Positions 26,585 through 35,683 of a DNA stretch of 64,000 bases are shown in pieces. Below the pieces are notes generated by a model. The model did no database searches, was not told where the DNA came from, and saw nothing but the letters and a program-made list of their open reading frames with translations. The position numbers and the translations under genes were made by a program. Numbering within the stretch: the stretch's first letter is position 1; the number at the start of each line of letters is the position of its first letter. The DNA comes from Moorena producens 3L (GTDB lineage Bacteria > Cyanobacteriota > Cyanobacteriia > Cyanobacteriales > Coleofasciculaceae): positions 23-64,022 of the forward strand of contig NZ_GL890944.1 of the NCBI RefSeq assembly GCF_000211815.1, read 5' to 3'.

Positions 26585-28231
26585 TTAGTTTAAATTTTTA
26601 ATATTAACTTTAATAGTGTCCCAGCGAAATTGGTCTAGTTTGTCCCGTTGATCGAAAAAGTATTCTTCTAGATATGGCTCAATTTCCCTTTGCCAGATAT
26701 ATTCAATTTCCTCAGCTATTGTTTCTACTAGAAAAAAAGAGATTCCGAGGGAGTAGTTAGGATCTGCGATCGCATTATTTATTTGTTCGAGTATCTTAAT
26801 CAATCCATTAACTGGAAAATCCGTTGTTTCGTGATATCGTCTTAGGATTTCATAGTTGGGATAGAGCCGAATAAATGCAAAGCGACGGCGAAATGCCTGA
26901 TCAACTAGAGCAATAGAACGGTCTGCCGTGTTCATAGTGCCGATGATCCGAACATTTTTCGGGATACTGAATAGTTGATTACTGCCAGCTAAGGGAATTT
27001 TTTGACCCCGGTACTCTAGTAGATACAATAATTCTCCAAACACACTAGCGAGGTTAGCACGATTAATTTCATCGATGATTATAACACAAATTCCTTGCCG
27101 AGATTCAGCTTTATTACAGAATTCTATAAATCTGCCTGGAACTAGAGGATATCTCAATTCCCCATTTTGACTTTGTGGACGGATACCTTGAATAAAGTCT
27201 TCATAGGAATAGGCAGGATGGAATTGGACAAGTTCTGTGAATCCATCACTTCCACTGATTAAATGGTTAGCAATTTTTTGAGCACTATAGGTTTTACCTG
27301 TACCTGGTGGACCGTAAAAAATTCCTTGTCCTTTGCGTTCAATAGCACGTATCCATGCCTCTAACTCTGCTATATCAAAACCAGTATCTTTAGCACATTC
27401 GCTTACCGTATACTCCCCTGGTAACGCCATCCTTGAACCATCAGAGGTAAATTCGATCGCCTCCTCTACTCTTCGGAGTTCCTTACCCGAAAAATTATAC
27501 CCTTTAACCGCAACCAACCAGTAGCAAAACATATCGAATAAATCATTATCCCTGAGCACTGGTACACCAGGTTGATGCATAGTGTTATCTAATGCTTTAA
27601 TCAGCTTCAATCCTGCAGCATTTGCCGCTGGATAATCTGTCAGTCTCTTTTCGTAGGATGTATTAACAAAATAATTTATAACCTGTCGAGAACTATCATT
27701 GATTAACAGAAACCTATCTGGTTGCAGCCCATTGAGGAGATTCGTCAGCATTTCCGTGGGAAAACCTTTAGAGTATTCCCCTGTAGAAAACTGATCACAA
27801 GCTGCTGATAACTGATTAGGATGCTTAGTGCAGCGACCAACAAATTCAAGAATGTCGTAACCAATCTGCTCTACTAACCTTTGTATCCATTTCTGCTGAT
27901 ATCTCAGTTTTAATGGCAATCGTAATTCTAAATAATTATCACGTTTTCTAGGAATAGTTAGTATCCATGAACCATCACCCTCACCATATGGACTATTCAA
28001 GGTAATCGCCAATTCTCTATCAGGGAATAGCTGAAACAGTATCGGTTCGGTTATAGCTTCTCCCGACTCTACCATAGCAAAGATTGCTTCAAAATTCCGA
28101 CACCAAAGGCGACGCTGCTCTTTGTAGGTTGCCATGTGACTTAACCCAACCGGTGTGTAGGGATATGAACTGATAAATTCCTCAAATAGACTGACCAATT
28201 CAGCTTTCTTATCCCCTACCATACTATCCAC
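26585..28231 (-). CDS. mcrB: McrB-family GTP-dependent AAA+ motor
   Basis: This 548-aa protein has a helical N-terminal domain of about 290 residues of unknown binding specificity, followed by an AAA+ motor. Walker A is GPPGTGKT (about 305-312), Walker B is VIIIDEINRAN (about 380), the GTMNTADRS signature of McrB (about 430) binds nucleotide, and AFRRRFAF holds the arginine finger. McrB forms rings that bind modified DNA and drive McrC. The N-terminal domain is not the DUF3578 type of E. coli McrB, so the recognised base may differ. It lies in one minus-strand cluster with the ASCH and GNAT-PIN genes, 144 bp upstream. Confidence 0.9.
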   Translation of the reverse strand: MDSMVGDKKAELVSLFEEFISSYPYTPVGLSHMATYKEQRRLWCRNFEAIFAMVESGEAITEPILFQLFPDRELAITLNSPYGEGDGSWILTIPRKRDNYLELRLPLKLRYQQKWIQRLVEQIGYDILEFVGRCTKHPNQLSAACDQFSTGEYSKGFPTEMLTNLLNGLQPDRFLLINDSSRQVINYFVNTSYEKRLTDYPAANAAGLKLIKALDNTMHQPGVPVLRDNDLFDMFCYWLVAVKGYNFSGKELRRVEEAIEFTSDGSRMALPGEYTVSECAKDTGFDIAELEAWIRAIERKGQGIFYGPPGTGKTYSAQKIANHLISGSDGFTELVQFHPAYSYEDFIQGIRPQSQNGELRYPLVPGRFIEFCNKAESRQGICVIIIDEINRANLASVFGELLYLLEYRGQKIPLAGSNQLFSIPKNVRIIGTMNTADRSIALVDQAFRRRFAFIRLYPNYEILRRYHETTDFPVNGLIKILEQINNAIADPNYSLGISFFLVETIAEEIEYIWQREIEPYLEEYFFDQRDKLDQFRWDTIKVNIKNLN

Positions 28232-28375
28232 CTAATTTTTTTTAGAACATGTTTGATAAATTCTAGACTGTTAGTTAGTTAGTCATTGATTATCATTCAT
28301 GGGTTATTGCATTGCTATTATCCATTATCGATTCTCCATGACCCATTACCAAATCTATTCTTAGCAAAGATTTAG

Positions 28376-28846
28376 CTAATTGATATAATGCTCTGACCTA
28401 ATTTCCATTTTATCCTCTACAATAGACTTAAGATACTCAAATTCCCTAGTCGTTAAGTAATGATAAGATTGTGGAGGTCTAAAGTTAGCCCATTTTGCTC
28501 TCAAATCTTGTAAGGTTACTGGTGGCTCAAAATGTTCTATGAGTTTTAAGCAGATCCCATAACCGACGGCGGCTTCCTCATAATACTCATTAAAATCTTT
28601 TTTTTCTATCCCAGCATTGTCTTTTACTTTATACCAAAGGTTATCCGGGCGGTCTTGAATAACGTCTTCCACTTCAAAAAAACCCGATAAAACCTTATCT
28701 GGAGCGGAGACATAAACCACAACAATATCCCCTGCTTCTAATCGAGGACGCACCCGACGAAGTTCAATTTTTTTGGTTCCATTGAATAATTGACTAGCAT
28801 ATTTAGGACGAATTGATAATAACAACACATTGGGCATTGTTAACAC
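28376..28846 (-). CDS. ASCH-domain (PUA-like) protein
   Basis: This protein of about 153-156 aa is made almost wholly of one ASCH domain: LLSIRPKYASQLFNGTKKIELRRVRP carries the G-x-K-x-x-E-x-R motif, followed by GDIVVVYVSAPDKVLSGFFEVEDV. ASCH domains bind RNA or modified bases, and E. coli YqfB of this fold removes acetyl from N4-acetylcytidine. The GTG start overlaps the last base of the upstream stop codon (TAGTG); an ATG three codons on is also possible. The overlap shows coupling with the GNAT-PIN protein. Whether it reads, erases or regulates is unknown. Confidence 0.85.
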   Translation of the reverse strand: MLTMPNVLLLSIRPKYASQLFNGTKKIELRRVRPRLEAGDIVVVYVSAPDKVLSGFFEVEDVIQDRPDNLWYKVKDNAGIEKKDFNEYYEEAAVGYGICLKLIEHFEPPVTLQDLRAKWANFRPPQSYHYLTTREFEYLKSIVEDKMEIRSEHYIN

Positions 28847-30987
28847 TACTTATTTGGGGTGCCTTCTCTATATATCATTGTAAATTGTTCCTGTTCAATC
28901 CGCAACGGTGATTGAACTGTTACACGCTTACCAAGTATTTCTTTAATTTCAGCCAAATTTATAGGATTTTTAAACAGTTCAGTATTACTAAATCGAAGGG
29001 CCATCAGCTTTTTATTAGGATCATTTTTGGTAAGCTTCATTAAATCTTCTAATTCATATACACCCAATCTGCGAAACTGTTGATGGAGATTTTTAGGTTT
29101 GTTGACGACTACTTCATCAAGTCTAGAGCAAGCTCTTACCTGTCCTGTGCCACAATAGTTTTTATTATAGCTTACATACCAAATAATTCTACCAACAACC
29201 CCTGGTTTTAAGCCACCATTACCTCTATGGCTTCGATAATAGACAAGTTCACGTTTTAGCGCCAGATCAGTTTCCGATCTCAATAGGAGCTGGTTAGCTA
29301 AGTCTTCATCGAATAATTCCTTTGCCCATTCTGCTTGAATAGGAATGATTATAGTAGGAAGGTCAGCATCAATAATTTTTGCTGGCCACAGTATGCGTTC
29401 AACGTCTATAGTTGTTTTTACCGCTTTGGTTAAATTATCAGTTTTGAGGGTTTCAGCAATTTTTAGACAAAAATTATAATCCGGACTTAGATTAGCTAAA
29501 TTAGTGAGATAGTCGGATAATTCTGTCGCCGTAACCGCAACCGCAAGATTGGCATTTAAATAACCATCCTTAACTTTAAAAAAAGCATCATCTTGAATAG
29601 CGCTAAGAATAGTTTGATTCAAATAAGGTTCAGTAATTCGTGTAAATGGCAGATTTTTACTTACTGACAGGGATATAAACCAAAAAATTAAGTAACGCGC
29701 TATTGTTTCTTCAAGATGACCTGATCTAACCCGAAAAATTGGCACCTTTAACTCATGAGTTTTATCGGTATGATACGCAATTAAAGCTAGGGGAGTATTG
29801 TTTTTGGGAGTATTTTTTGACTGCAGAATAATATAACAATTAAATTTATCGGTATTAGCAATAATATAGCCCAGCCTTCCTTGAAAATCACTAAGTTTTT
29901 CTCCCTTAGCAGCAATCAAAAACCTTTGACTCAAGAAAGGTACCTGATCTAATTTATGAACAACTTGTCTAGTGATACCTGTGCCTGCTAAGCGTACAGG
30001 CTGATAGTTAATATATTCGTGAAGGTAATCTAGCTTAACAATTAAACTAGTAGGACTAAGGATTGATAAGTTAAATTCCTCATTGATAGCATCTGCGATC
30101 GCTAGTATTTGTGAATTACGAGTCAAAAAAAATGGTGCATCTGAAGCTATGGCTATAGCTAACTGACGCTGTTGAGATTCATTGATAGTTACCTGAGTTG
30201 ATAACAAAACCTTGGTTAGAGCGCGACAAGCTGTTTCAAAGTCTTTCTGATTGTAGGGGAGTTGAGTAAAGGTATCGGCTAACTGGCGTTTACTATTCCT
30301 TTGTTTAGTATCATCAATAGTATTGATGACCTTAAATATTTCATTAGTTATACATAACTCCAAGTCAGGTTGTAACCAATCAGCTAGTAGAGAGTCAGAT
30401 TCTGCCTTTGACCTAGCTTCATCTCCTTGCAAGTCAAAAAACACGCTGGTATCAATGACTGCACATAATTTAGACTCAAGTTTTTGGGTAGCAACCGTAG
30501 AAAATAGGGTAGGATGGTCGTGATCGCGCCACCAAACGGTAAGTAGTTTTCCATCCTTGCTCCTTCCGGGTTTTTCAGCCAAAGGAACAAAGTCTAAGTG
30601 AGACCACATTCTCTCTAATCCATAATCACGACGGCATTTGAGTTTAATGCCGTAAAAGTCCTGAGTATTCTGACTTAGATAATTAACTAGCTTTCTAGCA
30701 ATACCGTTACCACGCCATGATGGCTCGATGCATAGATGAACAAGAACGATGATATTATGTCTACGCACCTTCCGGTATAACAAATAACCGGTACACTTTT
30801 TTTCAGGAGTCAGAGCCACAAGTATTTGACGACTGAGTGCGTGTTGATCAAAAGCTCCTTCAGGAAAATGACCAAGAGTGGTTGCGTGTGCTCGTCCCAA
30901 AGCCTTGACTGTCCTTAGGTGCAGGGATTTTTCATCAATTGTTTCAATTTGAAGCTGTATCTCTTGTGTCACTTTACCAATTACCAA
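28846..30987 (-). CDS. GNAT - PIN - unknown - PUA-like fusion protein
   Basis: This 713-aa cytoplasmic protein of mixed parts has an N-terminal GNAT acetyltransferase fold (about 20-140) with the acetyl-CoA loop RGNGIA (92-97) after VLVHLCIEPSW. A PIN nuclease domain (about 174-310) has D179 in AVIDTSVFF, E216 in ITNEIFKV, D283 in SDAPFFLTR and N291 where a fourth acid is usual. Residues about 330-580 are unassigned but look like a second acetyltransferase-type fold (PIFRVRSGHLEETIARYL). The end (590-713) is PUA/ASCH-like: RACSRLDEVVVNKP, RRLGVYELEDL, LRFSNTELF. It is the first gene of the putative cluster. It could be a toxin-like RNA nuclease or an RNA or DNA modification enzyme. Confidence 0.8.
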   Translation of the reverse strand: MVIGKVTQEIQLQIETIDEKSLHLRTVKALGRAHATTLGHFPEGAFDQHALSRQILVALTPEKKCTGYLLYRKVRRHNIIVLVHLCIEPSWRGNGIARKLVNYLSQNTQDFYGIKLKCRRDYGLERMWSHLDFVPLAEKPGRSKDGKLLTVWWRDHDHPTLFSTVATQKLESKLCAVIDTSVFFDLQGDEARSKAESDSLLADWLQPDLELCITNEIFKVINTIDDTKQRNSKRQLADTFTQLPYNQKDFETACRALTKVLLSTQVTINESQQRQLAIAIASDAPFFLTRNSQILAIADAINEEFNLSILSPTSLIVKLDYLHEYINYQPVRLAGTGITRQVVHKLDQVPFLSQRFLIAAKGEKLSDFQGRLGYIIANTDKFNCYIILQSKNTPKNNTPLALIAYHTDKTHELKVPIFRVRSGHLEETIARYLIFWFISLSVSKNLPFTRITEPYLNQTILSAIQDDAFFKVKDGYLNANLAVAVTATELSDYLTNLANLSPDYNFCLKIAETLKTDNLTKAVKTTIDVERILWPAKIIDADLPTIIIPIQAEWAKELFDEDLANQLLLRSETDLALKRELVYYRSHRGNGGLKPGVVGRIIWYVSYNKNYCGTGQVRACSRLDEVVVNKPKNLHQQFRRLGVYELEDLMKLTKNDPNKKLMALRFSNTELFKNPINLAEIKEILGKRVTVQSPLRIEQEQFTMIYREGTPNK

Positions 30988-31058
30988 TTACCAATGGCCA
31001 ATTACCAATTACTATGCATGCAATCGACCCTATTGTACGTGATTAAGCATACCTAATC

Positions 31059-31436
31059 TTACTGGTTAGAAGGAAACCACTTTTGCTCTAGGTTGGTGAG
31101 TTCTCCGTCTTCCTGTAATTGCAAAATAATTCGGTTGATTGGCTCACGATAATGACTACCTTGAGGCAAAACTATGCCGTAGTCTTGTTCAGCAAACAAC
31201 TCACCCACAATCTGGTATTCTCGGTTTTGTGACGTTTGGTAAAGTAACCTTGGTGAATCATAAACTAAAGCCTGCACTTGCCCCGCTTTGAGAGCTTTGT
31301 ATGCATCTTCCACCTGGTCAAATTCAATTAGCTTGACTGGCTGTTGATTCATATATCTGGCAGAGGTCGTGTCTGCGACAGTACCAACCTGTTTTCCGAA
31401 TAGATCGATAAGATCAGAAATATTCGATTCAAGTAG
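31059..31436 (-). pseudogene. Remnant of a periplasmic solute-binding (SBP_bac_3) domain
   Basis: The open frame gives ISDLIDLFGKQVGTVADT, ARYMNQQPVKLIEFD, AYKALKAGQVQALVYDSP and YGIVLPQGSHYREPINRIIL, the C-terminal half of a glutamine-binding-protein-like domain. It has no start upstream of a stop near 31437, so the N-terminal half is missing. In cyanobacteria this domain is often part of GluR0-like ligand-gated potassium channels or amino-acid receptors. A MITE lies 35 bp further. An internal ATG at 31352 could give only 97 aa. It is judged a decayed fragment. Confidence 0.75.
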
Positions 31437-31470
31437 TTATATACAATTAAACTTGACTGTTAAGATCAGG

Positions 31471-31576
31471 TATAGCGCTACGCGCAAGGCAAGAGACAAG
31501 AGGCAAGAGGAAAAAGTTGACTACAACAGCTTTTGCTGCTTGTATCAATATTCTAACTTTAATGCGTAGTGCTATA
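31471..31576. mobile_element. MITE-like element, TATAGCRCTAC inverted repeats (copy 2)
   Basis: It begins TATAGCGCTACGCGC and ends GCGTAGTGCTATA over 106 bp, in reverse orientation to the other copies. The interior is a short AGAGGCAAGA repeat and unrelated AT-rich DNA, so only the ends are shared. Confidence 0.7.
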
Positions 31577-31710
31577 TTAGACAAGGGTAAACGGTTCACA
31601 TAAAGAGTTTTATCAACGTTAATAAACGTAACCAGTAACATAGTTACGTTTAATTATGTCTATAGGCATAAAAAAAATAGCTTAAATTTAACTGGTTTTA
31701 TCCCTAGATA

Positions 31711-31745
31711 AAGGAGGCTAACAAAATACTTTGTTAGCCTCCTTT
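31711..31745. terminator. Strong hairpin, probable bidirectional terminator
   Basis: AAGGAGGCTAACAAA and TTTGTTAGCCTCCTT form a perfect 15-bp stem around ATAC, followed by TCTAAAAAAAA. It lies between the minus-strand amidase gene and the SBP remnant. The loop-proximal A and T runs suit termination in both directions. Confidence 0.7.
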
Positions 31746-31827
31746 CTAAAAAAAATAACTTGTATAGATTAATGATTAATGGGTCATCGTAAACTAGCAA
31801 TTACCAATTCAAAATTACCGATTCCCA

Positions 31828-33000
31828 TTAGTCAAGATTCAAAGTAGACCAAGTTATAGAACCCACAATCCCATCAGCATATAATCCTTTCGCTTTCTGA
31901 TAAGCAATCACCGCAGCTTTTGTCCGAGAGCCAAAATCCCCATCCGTTGCACCAGCATAAAATCCTTGGGTTTGGAGCCGCTGCTGTAGTTCCTCTACTT
32001 CTGAGCCAACTGCTCCTTCAATTAAAGGAAGATAGCCAGATGAGGGTTTATCACTACGCCATCTTTCTGAAAACTCTTCCAAGACTTCTTTTGGTAGTTG
32101 TTTTTGTAGCCACTCAATCGCTTGTTTTTGGTGAGGTAAGCCACGATAATACTTGTAGGTGTTCACGATAACCACAGGCTGGCGCTTCTTGTTACCTGGT
32201 TCAGAAGGAGATTTCTCTGATGGTTTAGAAGAACTTTTCAGTGCGTCCCAGGTCTTTGATCCCACTAATCCATTGGGATTGAGTCCCTCAAACTTCTGAA
32301 AGGAAATCACTGCTTTGGTGGTAGCAGGACCAAAAATGCCATCAACTGGACCGGGACTAAACCCTTGAGTTTGGAGGGATTGCTGTAGCTCTTTGACTTT
32401 CAGACCAGTGTCTCCTTCTCTGAGATAGTCTTCAACTGAGGAGCCAAGGCGCTGACGAACTTCTCGGCGCAACCGAGGCAATTGACTGTATAACCAATCC
32501 CCAGGACATTGGGTTGGTGAAAAGTCTCGATGTCCTTTAATATTATCTGGGCTAATCTTGGTAGTTTTGCAAATCGAAACACATAAATCTACCAAACTTT
32601 TCCATTGTTTGGCATTCATCCGGTAGCTGATAAAGGTGCCTTCATTTTCAATTCCCGGTGACTGGTTACCTAGGGTACTACCAGCATGAGCAGAGCTGAC
32701 AGAACGTCCTTTTTTAATCGCTGATAAGGAACCCTGTCTACCTTCGAGTAAATATCCACCCGTGGTATTCAAAAAGTTGTGACCTGAGTCATCCCAGCCA
32801 AAGCCGTCCATGTGGGATTTTTGAATACTCCTAGCCAAACTTCTGGAGCCCCATAAGGTTCCTTTGGATAGATCATTCGGGGCATTGGGAGTAGCAGTAT
32901 GGTGAATAATAATATATCGTGGTCTAGTAGTATCTGGCCATTTTTTTGGGGGTTTAGCTCCCCATTCTTTTGCTGAAATGACACTAGCAGTGAAAGACAT
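31828..33000 (-). CDS. N-acetylmuramoyl-L-alanine amidase (PGRP type) with two peptidoglycan-binding domains
   Basis: This 390-aa protein has an amidase_2/PGRP domain (about 8-175) with zinc ligands in YIIIHHTATP and KGHRDFSPTQCPGD. It is followed by PG_binding_1 repeats near 195-255 (LKVKELQQSLQTQGFSPGPV) and 325-388 (VEELQQRLQTQGFYAGATDG). It would cut the amide between MurNAc and the stem peptide in cell-wall turnover or lysis. I start at ATG 33000; a longer frame to 33102 adds a non-family stretch. No signal peptide is visible, so it may be intracellular, secreted otherwise, or prophage-like. Confidence 0.88.
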   Translation of the reverse strand: MSFTASVISAKEWGAKPPKKWPDTTRPRYIIIHHTATPNAPNDLSKGTLWGSRSLARSIQKSHMDGFGWDDSGHNFLNTTGGYLLEGRQGSLSAIKKGRSVSSAHAGSTLGNQSPGIENEGTFISYRMNAKQWKSLVDLCVSICKTTKISPDNIKGHRDFSPTQCPGDWLYSQLPRLRREVRQRLGSSVEDYLREGDTGLKVKELQQSLQTQGFSPGPVDGIFGPATTKAVISFQKFEGLNPNGLVGSKTWDALKSSSKPSEKSPSEPGNKKRQPVVIVNTYKYYRGLPHQKQAIEWLQKQLPKEVLEEFSERWRSDKPSSGYLPLIEGAVGSEVEELQQRLQTQGFYAGATDGDFGSRTKAAVIAYQKAKGLYADGIVGSITWSTLNLD

Positions 33001-33524
33001 ATTGACTTGCGGTCTCCAGTTATAATAGTTTACTAGTGGGCTCCTCGGAATAGGATGCGAGCAATTAACCAAACTATGGATTTGGCTGAGGTGGATTGGC
33101 AACTATTCCTGACTGGATTCTAGCCTTCAATTGCGATTATCATCTATGGCAGGTCAGTGTTCAGCGATCAGCGATCAGCGATCAGCGATCAGCGATCAGC
33201 GATCAGCTGATGCGCACCCTACTTGAGGTGCTTTTGAATAAAAGAGGTAAGCTTTGGGCTTTGACGACGCTACTTAAGGTGCGAACAGCTTTTGAATAAA
33301 ATAAGCTGACGGCTGACAGCACCTCAAGTAGCGTGAGCCTTGACCTATGGCCACGCTACGCGAATGGCTCACGGCTGAATGCTTACTATAGCAGTTCTCA
33401 ATGCTTTTGAAGGTCACAGTTTAGGGTCAACGGTCAAGAAACACCATTTGCACTTCAATGCTGTTGACCTAGTCAACTTAGAAATAGTATTCAATTAAGT
33501 AGGTCAACCACAAGTAAGTAAACC
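33001..33524. other. Repeat-rich spacer
   Basis: No gene seen. It holds about six tandem AGCGATC units (33162-33207, dense in GATC) and palindromic repeat pieces with CTACTTGAGGTGC tails on both strands (33215-33380). Confidence 0.7.
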
Positions 33525-33809
33525 ATGCCAAAAGCAATCTGGAACGGAGCGTTACTAGCCGAGAGCGACGAATGTGTGGTGGTGGAAGGCAATCAATACT
33601 TTCCCCGCGACTCCATCAACAAGCAGTATTTCAAGGAAAGTAGTACCCACACAACCTGTTCTTGGAAAGGTCAAGCTAACTATTATACCATAGTTGTGAA
33701 TGGTAAAGAAAATAAGGATGCAGCCTGGTATTACCCCAGTACCAAGGAGAAGGCGAAACCAATTGAAGGGTATGTTGCCTTCCGGGGCGGGGTGAAAGTT
33801 GAGGTGTAG
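33525..33809 (+). CDS. DUF427 protein
   Basis: This 94-aa protein fills one DUF427 domain: KAIWNGALLAESDECVVVEGNQYFP, then THTTCSWKGQANYYTIVVNG and AWYYPSTKEKAKPIEGYVAF. The family is a small beta-rich cytoplasmic fold with no settled function. The ATG at 33525 gives the family-typical start. It stands alone before tRNA-Leu. A half-copy of the 13066 inverted-repeat arm follows its stop. Confidence 0.9.
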   Translation: MPKAIWNGALLAESDECVVVEGNQYFPRDSINKQYFKESSTHTTCSWKGQANYYTIVVNGKENKDAAWYYPSTKEKAKPIEGYVAFRGGVKVEV

Positions 33810-33905
33810 ATGATAAAGGGGGTTTTTAACCGGGATTTGGGAAAATTTTCCCCAGCAGTTGCTATAAAGGCTATAATTTATGCTATGATATAAATCGCAA
33901 GGTAA

Positions 33906-33987
33906 GCGGACGTGGCGGAATTGGTAGACGCGCTAGATTTAGGTTCTAGTGTCGCAAGACGTGAAGGTTCAAGTCCTTTCGTCCGCA
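33906..33987 (+). tRNA. trnL: tRNA-Leu (TAG)
   Basis: The acceptor GCGGACG pairs with CGTCCGC, then A. The anticodon arm CTAGATTTAGGTTCTAG gives TAG. The long variable arm (TGTCGCAAGACGT) marks a class II tRNA, and the T-loop is GGTTCAAGTCC. CCA is not encoded. 82 nt. Confidence 0.95.
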
Positions 33988-33992
33988 TCTAA

Positions 33993-34035
33993 AGGTGCGA
34001 CCCGTGGCGAATTAAATTCGCCACGGGTCGCACCT
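33993..34035. terminator. 43-bp inverted repeat after tRNA-Leu
   Basis: AGGTGCGACCCGTGGCGAATT is followed, with an A between, by its exact complement in reverse, then CTTTTA. It can act as a terminator for the tRNA, but its AAAGGTGCGACCC start recurs at 56750, so it is also a repeat family. Confidence 0.7.
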
Positions 34036-34115
34036 CTTTTATGCATAGCTGACTAACCATAAAGGCTCCACTCTCCTTAGGTTTCGTCTCCAGGGATGAA
34101 TTTCCCCTCAAGTAT

Positions 34116-34283
34116 TTAAGGGAGTAAGCCAGTCTTCCCCAAAGCTTCCAAATACTCAGATAGTGTTAGACCTGCCCTGTCTGCCATCTCTTTTAGGCCG
34201 TCCCAGGCAGCATCTGTAGTTCTAACGGTATGTGATTTTTTCGCTTCTCCGTGTATTGGAGGGCGTCCAGTTCTTTTTCCCAT
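34116..34283 (-). CDS. Small RHH-like protein beside tnpB
   Basis: This 55-aa protein is MGKRTGRPPIHGEAKKSHTV then RTTDAAWDGLKEMADRAGLTLSEYLEAL. The basic arm and the TxSEYLE helix recall ribbon-helix-helix or CopG-like DNA-binding proteins. It lies divergently 63 bp from the tnpB pseudogene, a layout I associate with cyanobacterial IS605-type elements, where it may control the element. ATG 34283 fits better than the upstream frame, which runs into the promoter region. Confidence 0.6.
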   Translation of the reverse strand: MGKRTGRPPIHGEAKKSHTVRTTDAAWDGLKEMADRAGLTLSEYLEALGKTGLLP

Positions 34284-34346
34284 GTTCAAGACATCAGCAT
34301 TCCTAAAAGCTATAATTAATATAGCATGGATAAATAGGTCGAAACA

Positions 34347-35683
34347 ATGCAGTTCGGGTACAGGTACAAACTCAAGCCAAGCCGACAACAAAAAGCCACA
34401 ATGAATAGGTGGTTGGATATGTTGCGATCGCAGTATAATTACTTACTTAGAGATAGAATTGAATCTTTTGATCAAGCTAAAGCTCCTAGGTTAGGCAATT
34501 ACTGTGATCTAAAAAGTAAGAGTGAAGTGTGCCCGTTGACCTGTTCGGTTAGCAAATCTCACTCTGTTGGTTACCCATGGAAGAGTAATAAAAAGAACCC
34601 TAGAAGAACTGCTTACGAAGCTCAAAGTTCAAATTTGCCAATCCTTAAAAAGGAGAGACCTTGGTACAAGACTATTAACTCAACTGTTTTGCAACAGGCG
34701 CTAAGACAGTTGGATGTGGCTTTTTCTAAGTTCTTCAAAGGCGAATCTGGATATCCTAAGCCTAAGAGAATATCTAGATTCAGAAGTTTTAAATATTCCC
34801 CTGGGCAGGTCAAGGTAGATGGGAATCGGATTTACTTGCCAGGTATCGGATGGATGGGTTTCTTTAATTATCGTCCAATTCCCGAAGGGTTTAATGTTAA
34901 ATCTGTCACTGTTCGGCGTAAAGCTCGTGGATGGTTCGTAAGTCTTCAGATTGAAGACAATTCAATTCCAGTCCCTCCATTAAAAGCCAGGGATGAGATT
35001 AATCCTGAGCGAGTTAAAGGTTGTGACTTGGGGATTAAAAAGCTAATCAGCATTTCCACTGGGAAAATGATAGCTAACCCGGCACGGACAAAGTCTTTTA
35101 AGCGTAGAGAAAGGCGTCTGAAGCTAAGACAAAGAGCTGCCAGCAGAAAAAGAAAGGGTCTAAGAATAGAAGCAGGTCCTACTCCAAGGTGGCATCTCTC
35201 CATGAACGCATTACTAATAATCGTAATGCCTACCATTGGGAGACTGCCAATAAGTTAGTAGATGGTGCAGACGCTCTAATCTTTGAAGATTTAAACATCA
35301 GAGCGATGAAGTCTCGTTGCAAGCCTAAACCCAATGAAAATGGTGGGTACGATTCGGCAAAGCCGACGCTACGCGAACGCAATGGACAATCCGCAAAAAG
35401 AGGCTTAAATCGTTCAATATCTAATGCAGCTTGGGGAGAATTGGTCAATAAGATTGAGGCCGTGGCTGCAAAGTCAGGTATTCCAGTAATCAAAATAAAT
35501 CCCAAGCATACGTCTCAAAGGTGTCCAAAATGTCACCACACGAGTAAAGAGAACAGAAAAAAAGAAAAATTCCTTTGCACTAACTGTGGTCATTACAACG
35601 ACGCAGATGTAAATGGTGCAGTAAATATAAAAATTCGGGGTCTCAAAAAACTGGGAATTGACCCCACAAGACGCGCGCCTTAG
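34347..35683 (+). pseudogene. tnpB: TnpB nuclease gene with a one-base frameshift
   Basis: The first frame gives MQFGYRYKLKPSRQQKATM, QALRQLDVAFSKFF and the RuvC-I motif VKGCDLGIKKLIS. It is lost near 35160, at a place where one T seems missing: GGGTCTAAG where GGGTTCTAAG would give KGSKNRSRS. The second frame continues VASLHERITNNR, then RuvC-II DALIFEDLNI (E in FED), the zinc ribbon CPKCHHTSK...CTNCG, and the last aspartate in DADVNGAVNI. All three catalytic acids survive. A 24-bp palindromic repeat adds eight residues before RNGQSAKRG. It is a canonical TnpB, otherwise intact. It could also be a sequencing error. Confidence 0.88.
35354..35377 (+). repeat. 24-bp palindromic repeat inserted in tnpB
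   Basis: TCGGCAAAGCCG forms a CGGC/GCCG stem, then ACGCTACGCGAA. Removing it rejoins ACGAT and CGC to an ACGATCGC site and the residues GYDRNGQ in frame. The stem bases differ from the copy at 8382, yet still pair. Confidence 0.8.

Noticed and set aside
31711..31745. Riboswitch or small RNA
   Set aside because: A simple perfect stem with A/T flanks is explained by a terminator.
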